Shown: positions 36,791-48,000 of the stretch, piece after piece
Numbering within the stretch: the first letter of the stretch is position 1
Layout: the number at the start of each line of letters is the position of its first letter
Origin: Elmis aenea
Taxonomy: Eukaryota; Arthropoda; Insecta; Coleoptera; Elmidae
Direction: 5' to 3'
Assembly (NCBI GenBank): GCA_947652605.1
Contig: OX393578.1
Span: forward strand, 56,427,415-56,491,414
DNA length: 64,000 bases
Translations under genes and position numbers: made by a program
The notes under the pieces: generated by a model
Told to the model about the DNA's origin: nothing
The model's database searches: none
The model's input: the letters and a program-made list of their open reading frames with translations, nothing else

Positions 36791-37206
36791 TTATAATTAA
36801 ACAATATTTATACAAAAAGCAATGTTTCCTCTTATCTTAACTAAATGAAAACAATTTTAATCGTCACACTTAAAATACGCAAGGATATATCAAAAAGTAA
36901 ACATCTAATCTACCTTTGGAATGGTAGAAATAATCCCAAGTATAAAAGAAAAGACATTGTCATACTTCTGTTATCATTAACCTTAGCATATCACCATTTC
37001 ATAACCAACACAAGTTTGGGTAAACAATGACTTCCATAACTTAAAATATGTGTGCTAAAATTACTTACATGGAAATGAAACAAATCGAAATTTAATTAAA
37101 CATTGAACGGGGTAAGAATTGTAAAAGACGAATGTGTGTTTTGTTTTGATGCTTTTGCATTTATTATCGTTAGAAATGCTAAATAAATAATATTAACCAT
37201 CAATTT
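36791..37206. other. intergenic upstream of hydrolase 5
   Basis: AT-rich; nothing recognised. A 5' UTR exon for hydrolase 5 is expected here, because an acceptor (CAATTTTGCAG) lies just before its ATG. Confidence 0.45.
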
Positions 37207-37221
37207 TGCAGAGATTAAAAG

Positions 37222-38478
37222 ATGATACGTTGCCGGAGTCGAATGTTGCTTAAAAATACTTCAAAGTGCATATTCCAGCAAAAGAAACTATTTTTATCGG
37301 ATTACCAAGAAATTCGCATACCAGTTCCTTGGGGACACATTGCTGGTAAATGGTGGGGCTGCCAAAGCAAGAGACCCATATTGGGGCTTCATGGATGGCA
37401 GGTAAATAGCTGTGTTTGTAAAATATGATCATCGATATAGAGATTTAGTAATTTTGAATGTTTACTTTTACATTTCGACGAGAAAATCCTTAAGGTCTGG
37501 ACAGCGCAGTCCAAACCTCAAGGATTTCCTGCATGTGTATGGCTACCTTTACGGTCGGAGAGGCACAAAATTAACCTAACTGAATTGAAGCATTAAACTT
37601 CAAACAACTACAATTTAATGTACCTTTCTATTTAATTTCAGGACAACTGTGGCACATTTGATCGATTGGTACGATATTTTCCGGAAAACGTAGGATTCCT
37701 CGCTGTAGATTTCCCCGGGCATGGGTTTTCGTCACAGCTTCCTCCAGGAATCTTCTACGATGTTATGAACTACGCAATTTTAGTGAAGAGGATCGTCGAA
37801 TATTTGGACTGGTCCAAAGTTTCCCTACTTGGGCATTCATTAGGAGCCATCACCTCATACACATACACAGTTCTCTATCCTGACACGGTCGATTTTCTTG
37901 TAGCGTTTGATAGTTTTCAACCCCACAGACCTTGGACCAAACCGATAGAGCGGGTCACTTCAAACATCAACGACTTTTTGAGGTACGATAAGTTTAATAA
38001 CAGCGGGGAAGAACCACCGAGTTACACGAATGAAGAGCTAAAGAGGAGATTGTATGAAGGTTCGGGAAAGTCTGTCGATCTACCATACTGCTGCCACCTG
38101 TTGGAGCGCAATACGGCCCCATCAAAAACGCATCCTGGCAAATACTATTTCCGGCGCGACGCCAGGGTAAAACCTCATCCTCTGTACGTTTGGGGCATAG
38201 AAGAAACAATAGCTACGGCACACAAAATTAAATGCCCCACATTTTCTTGCAAATCTCTAGGCAGTCCGTATTACGACAGCAAAGAATTTTTTGACAGTGT
38301 CGCGGAAATAGTTCGAAGGACGAGCACGGATTTTCAGTTTCATGAGGTTCCAGGTACGCACCATATGCATCTGAATAATCCTGAAGACGTTGAAGGATTG
38401 CTTAACGCTTTCATTAAAAAACACGATGTGGAAGACAGAAGCGTCGGAGGAATCAGGAATGATATGATTGTGAAGTAG
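37222..38478 (+). CDS. SERHL/kraken-like alpha/beta hydrolase 5
   Basis: Exons 37222-37401 and 37642-38478, phase 0 junction after HGWQ, 338 aa. IPVPWGHIAGKWWG, HGWQDNCGTFD, a variant FPGHG where the paralogues have LPGHG, GHSLGA (Ser126) and GTHHMHLNNP are present. The start is an Arg/Lys/Cys-rich segment (MIRCRSRMLLK), compatible with organelle import but the least typical of the five. Its 240-bp intron is about four times longer than those of the paralogues and holds a 19-bp inverted repeat. AATAAA at 38529-38534 immediately precedes a palindromic element. Last gene of the cluster. Confidence 0.93.
37484..37527. repeat. short hairpin in hydrolase 5 intron
   Basis: Arms 37484-37502 and 37509-37527 pair at 17 of 19 positions (AAATCCTTAAGGTCTGGAC versus its partner) around the loop AGCGCA. 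Confidence 0.7.
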
Positions 38479-38534
38479 ATGTTTTAATTTTTTGATCCAA
38501 TTTACAAGCAAAAACGATAAACATTAGAAATAAA

Positions 38535-39893
38535 TTTGAGTAGAATGACGGGATAATGGTCCTTAGGTTTATAAAGAAAACTCTTTACATCAGCTAAATA
38601 TTTCGGATCTTTATTTGATCCTTCATCAGAAGCTATAAATAAATTACATAGTGTCCTTAAAATTATAATTTATAAGTCTTATAAGGTGCTACTCACCGAT
38701 GAGCGAGGATGTTCGAAAGCAACAATATGGTGAACATTAAAATTTTTCTCGAGGATGAAATGGTTGACATTGGTAGAAGTACTTCATTAAAATTTTTTTT
38801 GAATTTATAGTCGTCGACACATGTGTTATCTCTGAACCAAAAATAAATTGAAATTTGACAAATTGAACAATGAAGCTAAAAGAGAAAAACAACATGTGGA
38901 TTCGTAGAAAATTTGTCACTCTAATCACTAGGATAGATCCACATCCAATAAATAAAAGTTAAAAAGGATGATGCTGAACATATTAAAAGTTTACGACGGC
39001 ACAATCAAATAAGTTTACATAAAATAAATTGAATTAAAACAGATTCATTTTAGCGAAGCAACCATCACTACTTGATGTGCAGAATCAGAATGTCACATAT
39101 GGACGAACGACAAAGTGACGTATAAATATGTGTCTAAACTACCTACAACGTGAACATCTAATATGAAAAACTTAATTATTGTAGTGGTAACGATTACAAT
39201 GGTAATACAGTAGAAAAAGATTTGCGATGTAACAAGTATCCTTAAGATATTATTACAGAATAATAACTTGACTTATAACATACTAACATGGTGTAGTTTA
39301 TATATTAGAAAAATTATTGTAATGTAATCTAATTTAAATACACAGTAGTGAAGATTATAGCTATATATCGCACACCCAGTTCAATACCGCCGTAACTGCA
39401 AAAATCTTTGTCTACGAAATATGGTGGTATTGCATTGCTAAACATGTTAACTATGTAGTGATATAAAGCCACATGTAGTAAAAATATAAAAAATAGAAGG
39501 TTAACGTTGTATGGCTTTATAGTATAACTCTATAGTTAAAATGTTTAGCAGTGCAATGCCGCTGTATATCGAAGACGAAGACTTTTGCAGTTACGGCGGT
39601 ATTGAATTGGGTGTGCGATATGTTGTGGTGTACAATACCATATGTGGAACTTTAAACACACCCCAAAACGGATCCTCGAGAAAAATTTTAATGTTCACCA
39701 TATTGTTGCTTTCGAACATCCTCGCTCATCGGTGAGTAGCACCTTATAAGACTTATAAATTATAATTTTAAGGACACTATGTAATTTATTTATAGCTTCT
39801 GATGAAGGATCAAATAAAGATCCGAAATATTTAGCTGATGTAAAGAGTTTTCTTTATAAACCTAAGGACCATTATCCCGTCATTCTACTCAAA
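38535..39893. mobile_element. large inverted-repeat element with 222-bp arms
   Basis: Arms 38535-38756 and 39672-39893 are nearly identical inverted copies, starting TTTGAGTAGAATGACGGGAT. The left end lies almost on the polyadenylation signal of hydrolase 5. No clear target duplication. The interior is AT-rich and contains a second, independent palindrome (39365-39621). No credible protein; the short frame at 39,541 spans the arms. Confidence 0.88.
39365..39621. repeat. inner palindrome within the 38,535-39,893 element
   Basis: The outer ends ATATCGCACACCCAGTTCAA and its inverse pair, as do ACCGCCGTAACTGCAAAAAT inward. Arms are about 110 bp with several mismatches near the centre. Confidence 0.85.
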
Positions 39894-40190
39894 CTACTAC
39901 ATGGTCGTAATTCTTGGTTAATTAGAAATAAATTAAAGCGAACCAGTACAGAAAAATCGAAAGTAATTGGTGCAGATCTGACAACAAAAATATGTGGTGC
40001 TAATGAACTTAATTCTGCAGGTACAAAATGTATGGATACAAACCTAAAACAAATATTTTTTTACATAACAAGTAAATTTTATTGAGTTATTTATACAACG
40101 TTTTATAAAACCAACAAGACTGTATTTAAAATAACAACAACAAACTAATTACATTGCAAAATGGTTGTTAATAGTTGACCTGAAAATGGC
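39894..40190. other. short intergenic stretch, 3' flank of gustatory receptor 2
   Basis: TTTATT at 40,078-40,083 gives AATAAA on the minus strand, a possible polyadenylation signal for the receptor. Confidence 0.45.
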
Positions 40191-43100
40191 TCAGCTTGGT
40201 TGTTTATCATCAGTCAATGTTGCTGTTTCAAACTGAATTAATATAATCAAGTACATCACGCCCGAACAAACGATCTAAAAAGTAAGCATTGCCATTAACA
40301 AAACGTACTGCCAAAACCTCTTGTATTTCATACAACTTCATAAGTTGCAAGAACGAAGCTGCTTAGTTCCATGAGTTACCAGTTGAAATAGAAAAGTTTT
40401 TTAGATCTGACGTTTTAGAGAAATTTTTTTCCTCCAACAAGTTACCTACGGTCTGATAGTTTTTAGTGATTAAACAATCTAATGCCAAAATCTTTCGTAT
40501 AAAGCAGTGATTCTCAACCAGTGGGACGCGCCTACTAGGGGGGCGTGAATTAATTACAGGGGGAAACGAAAAAAATTGGAAATGGAAAGCAAACTATTTA
40601 TTAAAATAACAAAAACATACTAAAAACACAGCAGTCACACATACGATAGGTTCCTAGCAGTGGCGTAGCAAGGGAGGGGGGGTGGTCTGGTACGCCCCGG
40701 GCGGCACTTTTTTTGGGGCGGCACTTTTAGTAAAATCTCGGGGTAATAAAGGAACAGTAAATATAACAATCAGTGCTGGCACTGGCACCAGTTGATGGTA
40801 AAGTACTCTACATTATCTAACTTTGCGTTAAAACACGTTTGAACATCTAAAAGTTAAAAAAAAAATCGCGTGCAGCGGATTTTGTCTTTCCCCCCACTTT
40901 TTTGTGTCAAACTCAGGGACTACGCCACTGTGGCGAGCCTAATAACTAGTGTTCCTCATTTCAATGTACCTATATCTATGTTTACATTGGCAAAAAAAAG
41001 TGCTAACGAAAACACATATGTTTAAAATAATACAGTCAGTCCCAAGACGGTTGAAAAATAAAAACAAATAGTGTTTTGGCTTTTGGCAGGATAAGAGGAT
41101 TGGAAGGGGGCATAATAAAAATTAATATGGATAAAAAAGAGGGGCGCAAATACAAAACAGTTAAGAAACTCTCATAAAGTGTTCATCCGTTAGTTGTAAA
41201 AATAAACTTATTAATTTTTATAAACAATTCGGTATAATTGAAAATAAATAAATAAAATACTTACACTCCAGAATAGCTCAAGATTTATCGTACAAAAGTC
41301 GTAAACTGTAAATTTTAAATCATATTGTTGTATTTGTTTCCCGAATAGATTAATCTAAAATTAAAATTAAATTATACAGAAACTAATTCTTTAACTTCAA
41401 AAAAATTAATAAGGCACTTACATTCATGGCGATTGAGGGATCAAATCTGTTTTCTATTTGGTATATAATGTTGGCTGTTGCATTGGCCTACAATTATAGA
41501 GAAGATAAAGTCCAAAACTTTTTTTTGGTAATTTTAAACGATTACAAACACATTTAACTCTGCAAAACATTTGATGTTCTTAATGCAATAAATACAGCCT
41601 TGATCAAATTCTAGCGACAACTATCGTGACCTTCCCTGGTTAGAGCCCTTCCTCTTTTTCTAAATTGTTAAAATCGAAGCAATGTTTTTTTTTAAATTGT
41701 TGGTTTAAGGACGCTTCAACTACTTTGGCCATTAGCGTCCGGGAGGAGGGGGCGGGGAACAAGTAAAGGGTGGGTAAGGTAAGGGTAGGTGGAAGTACTG
41801 TCACAGCATTTGCCTATAGTAGGTAGAGGGAACCACCTGAAACCTCTACGTTGACAGACGGCCGTGAGATTCGAACCCACGACCTCCCGATTAACTCGGA
41901 AGGTTGCATACCAACCAGCCACCGAGCTCGGTTTTTTAGGTTTTGAGTCCCGGAAATAAAAAAATTCCTCGAAACTCAAAATCTTTTACATAATCCTCTG
42001 ATAAATAAATAGCATCTCATCCTATTTTTTCCACATCGTAAGTTTTACAATTTTCAAGATCCCTAAACCGTTTAGGACGAAAGAGACAGACAGATTGTAA
42101 ACCAAAAGCTTTTTGTACTTTTCAAAACTGCTCACCTCATCGCTAGTCCAATTGCAAGTTAGCATTAATGCAAATATCTGCAGTAAATTTATTGATGACC
42201 ATAATATGGACGTCGATAGCCGAATGCCTAACAAACCATCGTGTTGAAGTCGATTCATCCTTCCCAAATATTTAAAACACATATACATATACACAATAAA
42301 CTCCATACAAGTAACAACCAAAATAGACAAATTTTGAACAGCGAACGTCTTGTTTATAGTCACTGCCAAGTCGCAAAGCTGCCCGTGCATTTTTTTCATT
42401 TCCACAATATCCCAAGCTGAAAGAATTTTTCGTTTCTTGGAAAACACGGTGCTGACTCTGTGATGAGACGTTTTTTTGTGAGCTTGTAAATCATACTTAA
42501 ACGACGTCAGCTTTTTATTTAAGACAACAAACCGTTGTCTTAGCAACATTATAATTACGATGCAGTTTGTTAGTTGTGTACCGATCGACATCAAAGCCAT
42601 ACAACAAACAATTACGCAGTTACTCGAAATATTATCGAATATTTTCAAGTGCATCTCACAATCTCCCAGTTCTGCACAAAATAACGTTGCTATTACTAAC
42701 AAAAAACTACCTGAAAACACATTAGTATAACACTCATTTACTTACTTTTGCTGTACTTTATTATAATGAGCTGACCAAGAAAATGGGCGATTTTAAATCC
42801 TAATATGTATGGCTTGCACAGGGTTAGACAATAGGTATGAAAGGTTATAAGTAGGCTATAGAAAAAAAAACATAGGCAACACTGAAACTTCATAAACTTC
42901 GAAAGATCTTTGAGAATCCTTGCAATTTATGAAACTATGGCGCATTTTCCTTTAAACTAACGAATTTTCGCAGTACAGACGGTTTTCGAAACTCGTAGCA
43001 TTGTAGAAACGCAAAGAATGTTTCGACGTGAATTCCAAGTTCCAAGACCCGGAAGAATACCCACAGACACAACCCTTTCAAGATGGATACGTGACTTTCG

Positions 43101-44469
43101 TGCTCGTGGAAGTGTTGTTTCAATTTTTGGGTCTACTCGTTCAGTTCGTTCTCCTGAGAACATTGAACGTGCAAAAATGTCTGTTGAACAGGGTCCGACC
43201 CGTTCAGCTAAAAGACATTCTCAAGCTTTTAACATTTCGAATACATCGTTCCGGCGAATCTTGAAACACGATCTTCACCTTTACCCTTATAAGATTCAAA
43301 TTGTTCAGAAACTAAAAGCCCAGGATAAGAGAGCACGTGTACAATTTTGTGAACATTTTCTAGAAAATTTCAATGCCAATGAAAATTTACTGAATGAACT
43401 TATGATGACCGATGAGACCCATTTTCATTTAGATGGATACGTAAGTAAGCAAAACTTCAGATACTGGGCTCCGCAAAATCGTTTGAGTTTGAAAAACCTC
43501 TACACAGTCCCAAAGTTACTGTTTGGTGTGGAGTCACCACATCAGGAATGATTGGTCCTTATTTTTTTGAACTGGATAATCAGACTGTAACGGTTACCTC
43601 TACTCGATACAGGGATCTCCTGCAAAATTTTCTCATGCCTGTGATAAGAAGACTCGGTTTAAACAATGTAATGTTCCAACAGGACGGTGCTACGGCCCAT
43701 AAAGCTCTCCAGTCGATGAACACTGTGGAAGCGAAACGTGGGTTTTAACACAAAAAAATCTTTCACGAATACAAACCGCTGAAATGAAAATCCTGAGAGC
43801 TGTTAAAGGTTGCACGAAGATGGTCGAAATATCGATCCAGGATATGAGAAAAAACTAGGAATGAGAGCACTAGAGGTAGAAGTACAAAAACAAATGGAAA
43901 CGCCAATAAATATTTGGGATTTAAAATTGTCCATTTCATTGGCCCATCTCGTACCTGTTATGCACAATTTTGTTTTCACCCCATTTACACTAAATCCATG
44001 TGTTTCCAGACGTTTATCCAAACTATCCAGGGCATTAATAGTTTCAGTAATTTTGCTTTCGTTATAACAGTTCATAAAAATTATTATAATTACCACAACA
44101 GTATTGGAGTAATTTTGGACGTGATCTATGGAATTTAAAACACTGCTACTGTCAGGCACAACGTAAGGGTTCTCTATTGTCAGCACAGAAAATACTAAAA
44201 ATTGACGCAATAAACATCGGATCCCACCTTAAAAAAATTATATACATACTGATAAATCCAACGGAATACACCAAACTCCAAAGTTTACCAACAATGGAAC
44301 TAACATACATAGTTTTACCATTTTTGTTACTTAAATTGTATGTTATTAACCCAAACATTTTTAATAATAAATACCCAGGCATCAAAACGCCATACACATT
44401 CATCGAGTCGGCAATAAATTTGCTTTTTTGTAACGCAAAATATTTAACAATGGCAGGTTTTAGTTGCAT
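40191..44469 (-). CDS. gustatory receptor 2 (7-TM insect chemoreceptor), six exons, complete
   Basis: Exons in transcript order: 44469-44250, 44173-43955, 42710-42136, 41487-41422, 41354-41265, 40274-40191. All junctions are GT-AG with phases 1, 1, 0, 0, 0, exactly as in gustatory receptor 1; exons 4 and 5 are also identical in length (66 and 90 bp). The product is 417 aa. Exon 1 has MFGLITYNL near the first helix. Exon 3 holds the main hydrophobic helices. Exon 4 reads IIYQIENRFDPSIAMN, exon 5 KFTVYDFCTINLELFW, and the last exon MYLIILIQFETAT, a form of the TYhhhhhQF signature with Met for Thr. The conserved architecture shows descent from a common ancestor, though the sequences have diverged strongly. 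Introns 2, 3 and 5 carry transposons. Ligand unknown. It lies 556 bp downstream of the carboxylesterase stop on the same strand. Confidence 0.9.
40505..41171. mobile_element. hAT-like element in gustatory receptor 2 intron 5
   Basis: Begins CAGTGATTCTCAACCAGTGG and ends AGTTAAGAAACTC, roughly its inverse. The flanks GTATAAAG and TCATAAAG match at 6 of 8 positions. Non-coding. A second CAG-ended element is nested at 40,658-40,930. Confidence 0.6.
40658..40930. mobile_element. nested CAGTGGCGTAG element
   Basis: Inverted ends CAGTGGCGTAGCAAGGG and AGGGACTACGCCACTG. The flanking octamers do not match, so boundaries or later changes are uncertain. Confidence 0.6.
41706..41931 (-). mobile_element. 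tRNA-derived SINE, copy 1
   Basis: Read on the minus strand from 41931: TGGCTGGTTGG (A box), then GGTCGTGGGTTCGAATCTC (B box), an internal RNA polymerase III promoter, followed by a unique body (GAGGTTTCAGGTGGTTCCC). It matches the copy at 46,997-48,161. It lies in intron 3 of gustatory receptor 2. Its 3' end is approximate. Confidence 0.8.
42957..43755 (+). mobile_element. Tc1/mariner-superfamily transposase remnant
   Basis: The plus strand encodes an N-terminal helix-turn-helix part, then LMMTDETHFHLDGYV with the first catalytic Asp and, after a frameshift at about 43,548, NVMFQQDGATAHKA with the second. The third acidic residue and the 3' end are missing. It lies in intron 2 of gustatory receptor 2, opposite to the gene. 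Confidence 0.85.
43755..43895 (+). mobile_element. non-LTR C-terminal fragment
   Basis: Translates to RIQTAEMKILRAVKGCT, a motif found in the C-terminal region of many insect non-LTR polyproteins, then decays. It directly abuts the Tc1/mariner remnant. Confidence 0.65.
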
Positions 44470-45024
44470 GTTGCTAGACGTCTAAAAATGTAGGACGCAT
44501 TCGATTTTATTACTGTAATGTGTTATTCAGACTAACAAACCCCAATAACTGCTATTACTTTAATTCTCTAGCTATTTGTCTTTATTTGAAAATAATAAGC
44601 AAGTTCCCAGTACTTTTAATGTTATTAGAAGAAGAAAAAACAATAAACACGGAGGTGTATAATAATTATTAAAAGATAATACATACGAGTATTCCGTTCA
44701 GTGCCGGAACAACCTTATGGCGGGCTCTAGACAAAATTAAGCAATTGGGACCCATTCATCAAGAGCATTCGCAAATTTTGCGATTTGATTATTAATTAGG
44801 AGTACAATTTTTCTGAATTTATCAGTAGAAGACTTCTATTAAAAACTTCAATGACGAAAAAAATCACACAACTAAATATAAATTTTTGCTTAACAGTTAC
44901 AAATATTGTAGTTTTGGTTTAGCGTTAATACAACGTTGGGCATGTGATGAAAAGGAAATCAAGAAAAAAGACAACATTAAATTTTATTATCATGCAATTA
45001 CTGACTGACACAGGAGAGACATTG
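44470..45024. other. intergenic between gustatory receptor 2 and carboxylesterase
   Basis: A possible transposon end (CAGTGCCGGAACAACC, about 44,700) has no partner found. TTTATT at 44,983-44,988 is AATAAA on the minus strand, about 40 nt past the esterase stop. The receptor's promoter should be here but is not recognisable. Confidence 0.45.
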
Positions 45025-48000
45025 TTACTGCACAGAATATAAATGAGCATTTTCGTGAATAGGTGCTGAGTCCCAGAATTTTCTGTTGGACCATTCCTTC
45101 TTTTTACCCATGTATATTTTATCTGGAGATTCGATTAGCATCATATCCATCTCATCATTTTGTGAAACAGGCGTCCATTTAACGTTGTTTATGGTTGCTT
45201 TTCTGTAATTAATTAATATTCGCTTTAAAACAATTTTTATCTACCTCAGTAAAATTTTACACGAAAAAGTAAGTGGTAAACAAAGTTGTTATGTACAATG
45301 CAACTAGTGATTGTTTTTAGAGTGGTAAAGGTAATTGTAGTGCAAGCAATTTACTTATCAGGGATAGCTGATGGTTAGTTAAGGCAGAACTAAACTAAGT
45401 TGGCTCAGATAAAAGTTCTCCTATTATGTGTTGGAGGCTATTGTCCGTTACTTTATTAGGATTACGGATTAGGATTCTACACGTCTTTATTCGTATTAGT
45501 CTTCTCGGCGTTTCTTCGAATTACCTAGGCTTCTTCTTCCTCTTGCTCTGCACTTAAGGAATTTCTTGGGCAATCGTTTTCGCCCATTAATTTATGAGGT
45601 CATAAAATTGGGAGTATAATTTATAGTTTTAACAAGACGGGGCAGCACCACATTACTTTACAAAACCTAAGCAGATCTAGCGCATTTGTTTTTATTATTT
45701 TGTGACGTTGCCCATTCAAAAACATGTTCTAATGTATAGATACATATAAATCGGTTCTATAGCGTCTGTCGGCGCTGCCCGATCCCCAGACTGTTCCTCC
45801 GCCCCTTCCTATCCTGCCACTGATGCTCTTGCAGATTTCTTTCGCTCATGGCTCTCTGAATGCCCTCGTTCCACGTCTTCCTGGGTCTGCCTCGTTTTTT
45901 CCTTTCCGGAGGGATCCAATCAAGGGTTACTTTTTTCAGTCGTTGATCTGCCATCCTTCTTATATGTCCGTACCAAATCAGTTGTCGTCTTTCGCATCTT
46001 GTATTATAGCTTGCCTCAGTCCGATTATTTCTTTAATTGTTGTGTTCGGTACTCTATCTAGTCTAAATATTCTACACGATCTTGTTTCTTAGGGCATCCA
46101 TCTCCAGAGCTGCCAGCCTTATTTTATCTGCTTCTGTCCACCTCCATGCTTCTGCTCCATACAATACTAAACTTTTAATAACTGTGTTGTATATGTTGTA
46201 TTTTCTCTTCTTTGTTATTTCTTTACTCAACATTATTCCATTCAGCCTTTTGATGCCTTCTTCCTTGTCCTATTCGTGGTCGAATTTCTTTTTCAACCTT
46301 TCCATCATCTAGAATTTTTACACTCAGGTATTGGAAGCCATTGCATTTAGATAATTTCTCTCCTCTTTTTAATTCTAGGTCCCCGGATTCTCCCCCAATA
46401 CAAAGGTGTTTAGGTTTTTCCATATTCATTGAAAGCCCCGCTTTTTCGTATTCTTTTCTAATTTTCCTTGTCATGTATTGGAGTTCATCCTTATCTTGGG
46501 CTCCAAGCACCCTGGTCGTCCTCAAATTGGAGAGTGTATACATTGCTTTCTACTATATTTATCCCCATGTCCTTGTATATTTTTTATCATGTTCTCAAGG
46601 AGTGTTCAATGTATATTTTAAATAGTGTTGGGGACATGCAACATCCTTGTTTCAATCCTTTCGACGTATTAAATCTTTTCGATGTCGATTTTCCAATTTT
46701 CATTTTCATTTTAGTGCCTCTGTATAGTTCTTGGATGGCTTTAGTTGCTACTACTTATGTTTGTATTTTCTTATGCTTTCCATAATTCCTGGACAGACAC
46801 GCTATCCTAGGCTTTTGTGAGATCTATGAAAAGTAAATGTAGATCTCACCCTGTACTTATTTTCTTCTCTATTAATTGTTTTAGACGGAATAAGTTGTCC
46901 ACACACAATCGGCCTGCACGAAAACCACCTTGTTCCTCTGCTTCTAATGTCGCATAATTCCGCTTCAACCAAATCCCTCAATACTCTACCACACAGTCAA
47001 AGGTCAAAGGTCACGAGTTTTTCCGCTCGTGCGGAGTGCTTTAGGGGGGTTGACCCCCTCTTCAGTCTTTAGAGGTACAAGGATAATAGGTAGGGATGTG
47101 GATAGTCAAGGATGGGCAAGGAGAGGTGGAAGTACTGCCACAGCATTTGCCTTAGCCATAGAGGAAACCACCTGAAACCTCTACAATGCAGTGGCGTGCA
47201 GTCCATGAATGCGTTGGATGCGGCGCATCCCTTAAAATTTTGAAATATTTCATACATTAATGTAATGTATAATTTGTTTTTCTAAAATTAATTTGTAAAG
47301 AGTAATTGTTCAACTATTATGTCCATAAAAAGTTACGTTTTAAAGTTAAGGGGAAAAAATCTTATAATATTTCCCATTTGTCTCTGCCTCATTTAATGCC
47401 GTGAATGCGGTGAAGCGCTCAGCATCTAGGACTTGACTCGTAGCATCAGAGATATAGAAGTTAACGCATGCGTATTAAGTGTCAGTTGATGGAGAATGGA
47501 GCTATATACTATCTGTAGATGCTGTTTTCAAAACAGCATCTACAGCTAAAAACGCATTCACCGAACACCGGTAATGCGGTAGTATTGTGTTCGCGCTTAG
47601 CGTTTATTGTTGGATACGATTTAATTAAACATGAATGCAATATGCAACTGCATAGTGGAGAGTTTGTTAAAACTGTCATTCATAGCTCTCACATTTTTTA
47701 TGCCAGTTTGAAAATTAATAGTCTTTTATTGTTAATAAGTTGCAGAGCTCAACATCTTAATTTTATTTTTTTATTTTTCAAATTATCAGTTACAATTTTG
47801 TTTAGCTTTATTAAAAATATGAGAATTTCTCTAGCAGTTATGTACATCACGAATTATAACAGATCAGTAAGAAGTTGCATTTTTTTTTAAATTAATTTTT
47901 TTCTGATTATTACAAGTTATTAGTAGTAGGCTACAAGTTAATAATAATACGTTGTCATGATATTTTACGGGATTTAAGTATGTATAAGTGGATGATGAAG

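Noticed and set aside
37484..37527. microRNA precursor in hydrolase 5 intron
   Set aside because: 19-bp arms and a 6-nt loop are too short for a normal insect pre-miRNA; no expression data.
41860..41931. tRNA gene
   Set aside because: A and B box matches are present but no cloverleaf closes and the sequence repeats at 48,160: it is a SINE head.
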